From Incurvaria masculella (lineage: Eukaryota; Arthropoda; Insecta; Lepidoptera; Incurvariidae), in the NCBI GenBank assembly GCA_946894095.1, contig OX335656.1, positions 7,579,001 to 7,643,000 on the forward strand: a stretch of 64,000 nucleotides of DNA, written 5' to 3'. The translations under genes and the position numbers were made by a program. The notes below the pieces were generated by a model. That model was not told where the DNA came from. It searched no databases and was given only the letters and a program-made list of their open reading frames with translations. How positions within the stretch are numbered: position 1 is the first letter of the stretch; every line of letters begins with the position of its first letter. Of this stretch, positions 58,601 through 64,000 are shown in pieces.

Positions 58601-61600
58601 TTTCCTATTCTTATTTGAATTGCATTGTACTTGACAGATTAGAGCTAGCATACATCTCACAATCCGTTCAGCAGCACAGAGCGACGTGTACACTTAACAC
58701 ACCAGTAACAGATATAAAGGAAACGGCAGCTATAGTCAACTTCCAACTAACGAAGCTGGTGAGCTCTACGAGCGAGGAGAGCGGCGGGGGACAGGGGCAG
58801 GGGGAGGAAGAGAGGGCAGACAATGAGAGTCGGCTCGACCTGCCGCCGGTGGTGGAGGTGCTGAGTCAACTGCTGCATCACAACTCTGTGCACACCAAAG
58901 TCGCCGTTCTTAAGTGGATACTCCACCTGTACAATAAAATCCCTAATGAGGTGAGCGGGGGACGCCATTGTGCCTGGATAAAAGTTTTTTGCTAGAAAGC
59001 TTTAAGGTTTGGTCAAGTTCTCACAAAGTAATATCAGCTGTTTATTAATTCTGAGCGATTTGGTTATCGCAATAGCATATTGATGAATATAAAGTGGACC
59101 AAGATTTTTTTTTAAAAGTGATTATATTAAATTTTATTAAAGTGGTATTATCGATCCTGACAGGCTTAACCGTATCACCTTTTATAAAAAAAATATATGA
59201 ACAATTACTTTACTAAATTTTTCATGCATTCCCAATTTATAGTAATTTGTTCTTTCCCAATTCAATAAAAAACGAGAGAGGTGCACAGCCTGCAGGACCA
59301 CAGGCCTTTCCTTTAAAGTAGTTGTCGCCGTATATGAGTAGAAATGAGTTGAGGTTGTGGCTCGCGGCAGATGTTCGGGCACACAGAGAAGCTGTTCATG
59401 AGCTTGGTGGGCAGCCTGACGGACGCGAGCGACGACGTGGTGCGCCAGAGCCTCGCCGTGCTAGCCGAAGTCTGCTCCGGACCGACTAGAAAAGGCAGTT
59501 AGTACACACCATCAATGTTACGTGGCTCGCGGCAGATGTTCGGGCACACAGAGAAGCTGTTCATGAGCTTGGTGGGCAGCCTGACGGACGCGAGCGACGA
59601 CGTGGTGCGCCAGAGCCTCGCCGTGCTAGCCGAGGTCTGCTCCGGACCGACTAGAAAAGGCAGTTAGTACACACCATCAATGTTACGTGGCTCGCGGCAG
59701 ATGTTCGAGCACACGGAGGAGCTGTTCATAAGCTTGGTGGGTAGGCTTACGGACGTGAGTGATGACAGCCTCAATAGCCCAGTGGCGTGACACTTCGGCG
59801 ATCGCTCTCCGAAGTTACGCAACGCTGGGTCCGGTCTGGTCGTGGATGGGTGACCATTCGACTGTTGAGAGAGGCTGGCCGTGGTTCGGATTCCACGTTA
59901 AACTGTATCTCCCCTTCCTTACTTACTAGATGGTAGGGTTAATCCCGCCCGGGTTGGTACCATCGCATTGGATGAACGATGGTCGAAGCGGCAATGAAAA
60001 TTGTCCGTGTTTTCCATCCAGTTCAATGTAGCCGTGCGATATAAGGAACATCCTGGCATGGCAACTAGTTCCCATGTGGTGTGTTGGGCTAATACCATGA
60101 CAGAAGGTGTGGTATTAGCCATCCATATCCAGTCACATAAAAAAATAAAAAAAACTTATTGTGTTAGGGGTCTGATCCGGACCCATCAGAAAGGCAGTTA
60201 GTACAGACCCATAATCTAATAAAGGCTACATTATGTGAAAAGGGAGTTTGTGGTCATGGCTGGTGCAGATGACAGAGAAGCTTTTTCTTCTTCTAGATTG
60301 CAGGCCCTGACAATGTATTTAATGGTTTTATTGTTTGTTTTTGGAATGAAAGCAACCGCCATCGATGTGATACTAAAAAATATTTACTGTCCACCCATGC
60401 GACAGAAAAATCAGTCTTTGAACAAGGTTGGTTTTTTATTATATTAGCAATCGTTTCCCAATTGTTTTATCAATCTGTTTCTTTCTGTTCCAGCGAGTGA
60501 TTTGGAGTCAAGCCCGTACTACTATAAGTTCCTGTCAGCACTGCTGCGGCTTCTGGCTTCCGATGACAATCTCCTCGAAGATCGGGGCGCATTCATCATC
60601 AGGTAAGGTAACAGCGCCGCAGAAAAATGCGCTTAAATTCGTGATATCTTAAAATGTTTATGCTACATCATTTTAATTCTTGGAGTGACAAATTGACTAC
60701 AATGCGCTATCTCGTAAGCCACTGGTCGCTATCATTTAGGCTAGCCTGTAGTATTAGTGAGCCAGTGTTTAGGGTCTTTATGGCTAGCGAGTATTTCTGT
60801 CATCAGCGAATGCTAGTGTTCGTAACCAGCCTCATCCAAATAAAGTTCAATAAGCTCCATAATGTCCATGATAATAATATTGAATTCCATTACTTCATAA
60901 AACTGTAAATTGTCTTGTGACTGACAGATCAACCTGATGATAACTTTTGAATCGGTATAACTGTAAGTTGACCCTAACTGGCAGCGATTCTAGCAGAGTT
61001 AGTGGAAGCAATTTTTTTTTATTGTGCTAGTCAAGTTCCAGTTGCACAGATTACAATGTTGACTGGTTCTGGTGAATGAGACCCTTAGACTATGTTTTAA
61101 AAGTTCCCTTATTAAATTTGGGTAACTGACTAATTTACACTACCACATTAATGTAAAAGGAAGACCACATCATTTTGTATAATTGTCAGAGAAAGTGTGG
61201 TATGAATATGCAGTGTTGGGCAGGCAGCTGTGCGTACTACTGAACGCGGAGGACATTTACAAGGCGCTTTCGATGATCCTGCTGTCGGAGCGGAACCTTA
61301 AGTTCGTGTCGACGATGGTGGATGTCCTTAACACCATCCTTCTCACCTCCGCTGAGCTCTACGACCTGAGGCTGCAGCTCAAGGAGTTTAACAAACCTGT
61401 GAGTACGCTGCGAAACCTTAAGTCCGTGACAACGATAGTGGATTCCTGAAAACCATCCTACTCATCTCTGCCGAGATAGACGACCTGGGGGTGCAGCTCA
61501 AGGAGTTTAACAAACCTGTTATTACACTGCGGAACCTCAAGTTCTCGTAGACTATAGTGGACGTCATTAACATCAACCTGAGCACTTTCGTTGAGTTCTA

Positions 61601-63337
61601 TCCGAATATAATGGCAATTTTATAGTCAAGGACATAATGTTAAGGTCACTCCTAAATTTGTCCCGTCCATCTACAATCAATTTGATCATTCCATTTTTTA
61701 GTTTTGTGGTTTTAAATTGATTCGCAGTTATGCAAATATATTCCAGTTATAAAAATTAAATATACATCCGTGGATACAGAGGTAACATATCCTACGTTTT
61801 GAAATGTGTGTATTGCAGAGACTGCATAGAAAGCGGATACAGAGAATATGTGTTCAGAATTGATATCGCAGCCACAATCGTCATTACCTATACGATATTA
61901 AAATCGGAACGAATTTGAGCAGACATCTGTCAGAGCCTAACCTAACTACCTCAAAAATGTCTTGTAAGTCTCGAGAGTGGGTATTCCAGGCCTAGAATTG
62001 TATAACTAGACTAACAAACTGCGAAAGGCCTTCGCTATTTTAGAATACAAGTGCACACGATCAGAGAAATAGAGATACGTTGACAGCGTATACGGCTCTC
62101 AACCGTGCGCGCTTTGTACGACCTGTGGTCTAGAGTCACTACCTTTATGTCAACATGACGTTCACGGGAGTGAATACAGCAATTCGGAACAGTCGTGTAC
62201 GCGTATATAGCTGCTGTCTCTGTAATATACACATTTCGGAATGCACCTTCGCTTGTTTATTGCCACTAACAGCAAGCATTATGTGTGCGGCAGGCCACCC
62301 ACCAACTGTTCGTGTCGCTGTACGAGTGCTGGTGCCACAGCCCCGTGTCGCTGGTGGCGCTGTGTCTGCTCACGCACAACTACACGCATTGCAATCAGCT
62401 CATCAAGCTGTTCGGCGACCTCGAAATCACTGTCGATTTCCTCACCGAAGTCGACAAGCTAGTGCAGCTTATTGAATCTCCTATCTTTGCATGTGAGTGT
62501 TTTTTTTAGGGTTGATTAACTTTTTTTTATTTTTGAGGCTGATCAATCATCCTATTTTCGTCATGTCCGTCCGTCCGTATATTTGCAAAGAGAATTCTTA
62601 AAAAGTTTAGTTTTACAATTTGCCCTCGCGTATTCCTCTGCCTACCCGTCCGATATCCTGCCCTGTATTGCATTTTTAGCAAGTTTTTTATCAATTATCC
62701 TGATAATTGGGACTGCATCATTTTCTAATAATCATAACATATTTGAAGATGAAGTTGAAAATATGAGTCCAAATTCATATTTCATTCCAAACAATCAATT
62801 GTTGGTATGCTTGTAAAACCCGGCAAGGGGGTGTGTGTTGTTATTTATTTCTGCTATAACCCCTCAAACATATGAAGTTACAAACTATAACTGTAGTGGC
62901 AAGCACATTTATCTGTTATGTATTTAAACTCATTAAACAATTAGAAAAATTAGCTGGAATTGCTTAGATAATTTTCCATTTTTCCATTCCATTTGTAATC
63001 CAATATTTTTGTCCTAATTTGTCAGGACATGCTTAACTTCTTAGTTTCCTTCCAGCTTACGGTTAATATTGCTTTGTATTACAAAATTTATTTTATTGCA
63101 CGGTAGTTACATTGGCGTATGATATGAGGTTAGAATTGTTGCAGCGGGACCCTAGACAGTAAAGATATTTTCAGATTTGCGACTGGAACTGCTGGATTGC
63201 GAAGAGAGCGGCAGCTTGCGGCAAGCACTGTACGGGCTGCTGATGTTGCTGCCGCAGACGGAGGCCTTCCAGAGCCTGCGGCGGCGCCTGCAGTGCGCGC
63301 CGCTGCTGCACCATACGCCCTCCAAAATGGCGCACAG
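49613..63337 (+). CDS. VAC14: VAC14, scaffold of the PIKfyve complex (3' partial)
   Basis: HEAT-repeat scaffold that holds the lipid kinase PIKfyve/Fab1 and phosphatase FIG4 on endolysosomes and so controls PI(3,5)P2. Twelve exons: 49613-49713, 51114-51264, 53983-54213, 54885-55102, 55558-55678, 58005-58128, 58712-58950, 59371-59497, 60494-60602, 61224-61398, 62294-62492, 63175-63337. All phases agree, giving 652 complete codons of about 780; the end lies outside the window. Landmarks: YAPLS start, [75 protein letters not shown] variable Ser/Gly/Glu linker sits in exon 7. The ATG has A at -3 and an in-frame stop two codons upstream. Exon 8 has two downstream copies. Introns carry a LINE, SINEs and MITEs. 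Confidence 0.96.
49714..51113 (+). other. VAC14 intron 1
   Basis: AT-rich, with an (ATT)n run at 49983-50003 and C-rich patches near 50400-50460 and 50660-50710. No other feature recognised. Confidence 0.5.
49983..50003. repeat. (ATT)n microsatellite
   Basis: Seven perfect trinucleotide units near the start of VAC14 intron 1. Confidence 0.9.
51298..51588. mobile_element. 290-bp MITE with GGCTGAGATAAATAG ends
   Basis: Left GGCTGAGATAAATAGTC and right GACTATTTATCTCAGCC (one base inserted) are inverted repeats extending to AAACTAAG/CTTAGTTT, with an inner inverted pair (AAAGTACTACTTTGTGACG). It sits 33 bases after the exon 2 donor of VAC14. Confidence 0.88.
51900..53722 (+). mobile_element. 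5'-truncated non-LTR retrotransposon (reverse transcriptase)
   Basis: In VAC14 intron 2, same strand. Reverse transcriptase blocks in order: [35 protein letters not shown], and the catalytic FADD. A long C-terminal region ([17 protein letters not shown]) ends at 53386. The first blocks (to about 52145) are in a different frame from the main 393-codon frame, and about two residues are missing after GVPQGS, so the copy is dead. There is no endonuclease or ORF1. The 3' end is a (TACAA)n run at 53697-53722. Clade left open (CR1/jockey group). Confidence 0.9.
54545..54880 (-). mobile_element. RTE-type retrotransposon fragment
   Basis: Minus-strand frames show [14 protein letters not shown] and then [10 protein letters not shown], continuing in other frames into the usual WQWAGH / GRPPARW region, seen here only in broken form. 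It ends next to the exon 4 acceptor of VAC14. Confidence 0.7.
55185..55410 (+). mobile_element. SINE body, head missing
   Basis: Contains TTCCTTACTTACTA, GGTTGGTACCATTG, CGAAGCGGCAATTAAAG, GTGTTTTCCAACC and TGGCGTGGCACC; ends at CATGTCTAGTTACAT. In VAC14 intron 4. Confidence 0.75.
55968..57025 (+). repeat. dispersed CTGCGGTACCCGG-type repeat, copy A
   Basis: Same family as 25578-26425; ends just before a (CATC)n run. A near-identical block recurs at 57139-57715, so VAC14 intron 5 holds two copies in the same orientation. Confidence 0.7.
57033..57107. repeat. (CATC)n microsatellite
   Basis: About 18 perfect tetranucleotide units at the 3' end of the preceding dispersed repeat, probably its tail. 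Confidence 0.95.
57139..57715 (+). repeat. dispersed CTGCGGTACCCGG-type repeat, copy B
   Basis: Closely matches 55968-56580 but stops earlier. The high similarity to copy A suggests a local duplication or two recent insertions. Confidence 0.7.
58450..58627. mobile_element. mariner-type MITE with TA target duplication, copy 2
   Basis: Ends CAACGCGATTCAAATAAC and the near reverse complement GAATTGCATTG, with TA on both sides (58448-58449, 58628-58629). Shorter than the copy at 41426-41746. It lies about 85 bases before the exon 7 acceptor. Confidence 0.8.
59371..59497 (+). CDS. VAC14: VAC14 exon 8, first copy
   Basis: 127 bases, enters in phase 0 (after GCTCGCGGCAG) and leaves in phase 1. I chose the donor A|GTTAGT at 59498. 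A GC donor three bases earlier would keep the same phase. Encodes [20 protein letters not shown] and on to GPTRKG, the HEAT segment that contains VLAEVCS. Confidence 0.85.
59536..59662 (+). CDS. VAC14: VAC14 exon 8, second copy (possible mutually exclusive exon)
   Basis: The 165-bp unit is repeated. This copy differs from the first by one silent base (GAA to GAG) and keeps the same acceptor and donor. As 127 is not a multiple of three, joining both copies would break the frame, so only one can be used per transcript. Either a very recent duplication or an assembly error. Confidence 0.75.
59701..60185 (+). pseudogene. VAC14 exon 8, third copy, broken by a SINE
   Basis: 59701-59767 matches the first half with several changes ([20 protein letters not shown]). 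The 3' end (TCTGATCCGGACCCATCAG and GGCAGTTAGTAC) reappears at about 60168-60200, beyond the SINE at 59768-60154. About 30 bases of exon sequence are lost or unrecognisable. Non-functional. Confidence 0.85.
59768..60154 (+). mobile_element. 5S-rRNA-headed SINE, full length
   Basis: Starts GCCTCAATAGCCCAGTGGCG; 5S-like block CGAAGTTACGCAACGCTGGG, GGATGGGTGACC; body as in the other copies; A-rich tail at 60138-60154. Inserted in the third exon 8 copy of VAC14. Confidence 0.92.
61410..61603 (+). pseudogene. two decayed tandem copies of the 3' half of VAC14 exon 10
   Basis: The unit 61289-61409 (AACCTTAAG to the donor) is repeated at 61410-61528 and, shorter, at 61529-61603. Both have stops (TGA, TAG) in the exon frame, and the donor is lost. 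They follow the real exon directly. Confidence 0.85.
61830..62240 (-). repeat. dispersed repeat, inverted copy of 32990-33400
   Basis: Shares CCAGGCCTAGAATTGTATAAC, GCGAAAGGCCTTCG and TCTAGAGTCAC with the reverse strand of 32990-33400. In VAC14 intron 10, ending about 55 bases before exon 11. Confidence 0.65.
62493..63174 (+). other. VAC14 intron 11
   Basis: AT-rich, no repeat or exon recognised. A 77-codon frame at 62583-62816 has no family resemblance. Confidence 0.5.
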
Positions 63338-63499
63338 GTATTGCAACTTCCGCAAACAGGGTATACATCCCAATAAAATGTGTAACCAAAATTTGGCATT
63401 CCATACAGATATTTCAACAAATCATAATGTTCCCGTGATTGCAGGTATTTTTATTCTTGAACAGATCATTAATATGTGTGTCAAAGATTTGTAGCTTAA

Positions 63500-64000
63500 G
63501 GTGGCCCAACCCGACGGGCCTAACTCATTCGCGGGCACGGTACAAAACCATGCTGTTGCGCTCTGGGACCTTCTCTGTTTCAAAGAATAAGACAGGCTCC
63601 GTGATGAGGAAGATACAACATGCCCACAAAAAAGACAATGTGCATAGTGTATGATTTAATTAGATTTACGAAAATTTTTATTTCAAAACGACATATAGCT
63701 AAAAGTAAACCACGACCGCCGTAGTCAAAATTCTAACAAAAACCAAATAGATTATAAATCTTGATTAAATAAGCTATGTCTGATGACTAATCTTTTTAAG
63801 ATGTTCTTACTTTATCATTGCGTAATCCGCCCTTAAAGTTATTGTATAAAACGCGCGAAAAATTCGAACTTTCGGACCTTATAACTTAGAAAACAGACAC
63901 AATTTTACAATGCCAATGGTCATCAGACATCTAGTTTGATCAAACAAAACTATTTTGAGCAAAATTTTGGATCGCTGACAAGAAATATGGGCGTGATCTT
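63500..64000 (+). mobile_element. TTAA inverted-repeat element, copy 6 (runs off the window)
   Basis: TTAA at 63496-63499, then GGTGGCCCAACCCG and the usual interior. The right end lies beyond 64000. In the VAC14 intron after exon 12. Confidence 0.9.

Noticed and set aside
59494..59496. GC-AG intron after VAC14 exon 8
   Set aside because: A canonical GT donor three bases downstream gives the same phase and adds one residue, so the rare form is not needed.

Overview
The window looks like insect nuclear DNA, most likely from a moth or butterfly. AT-rich introns and spacers surround short GC-rich exons with clean GT/AG boundaries. The encoded proteins are arthropod-type eukaryotic orthologues (a germline LOTUS/Tudor protein, TRAIP, uroporphyrinogen-III synthase, VAC14). 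The spacers are packed with SINEs, non-LTR retrotransposon pieces and small inverted-repeat elements. The order Lepidoptera is inferred from the general look of the repeats and was not tested. There are no prokaryotic genes, CRISPR arrays or viral genes.

Layout. (1) 673-18143, plus: the 3' part of a tejas/TDRD5-like piRNA-pathway gene (half of a LOTUS domain, one extended Tudor domain, a long disordered tail). A 10-kb intron holds a tandem array of tRNA-like modules. (2) 21575-28665, minus: a complete TRAIP (nopo) E3 ubiquitin ligase in seven coding exons, convergent with gene 1. (3) 34182-38156, plus: a five-exon tetraspan membrane protein of MARVEL-like shape, divergent from TRAIP. (4) 44038-44805, minus: single-exon uroporphyrinogen-III synthase. 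(5) 49613 to beyond the window, plus: VAC14, twelve coding exons visible, 3' end missing. The genes do not form a pathway. They act in germline silencing, replication-fork repair, an unknown membrane role, haem synthesis and PI(3,5)P2 control.

Repeats. A TTAA-flanked inverted-repeat element occurs at least six times. A SINE body occurs with two different heads, one 5S-rRNA-like and one tRNA-like. A separate retroposon carries a near-complete cloverleaf resembling bacterial/plastid tRNA-Leu and is bounded by a 16-bp direct repeat. Other inverted-repeat elements and LINE fragments fill much of the rest.

Most unusual points: the array of about 17 tRNA-like modules (9097-10770); VAC14 exon 8 present three times in tandem, two copies almost identical and phase-incompatible if joined, the third broken by a SINE; further tandem exon remnants after VAC14 exon 10 and before a tejas exon; several possible 3' ends for the tejas-like gene; and a fragment resembling a THAP first exon. 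All gene models are my own splicing by eye, checked by phase and family resemblance, without transcript evidence.
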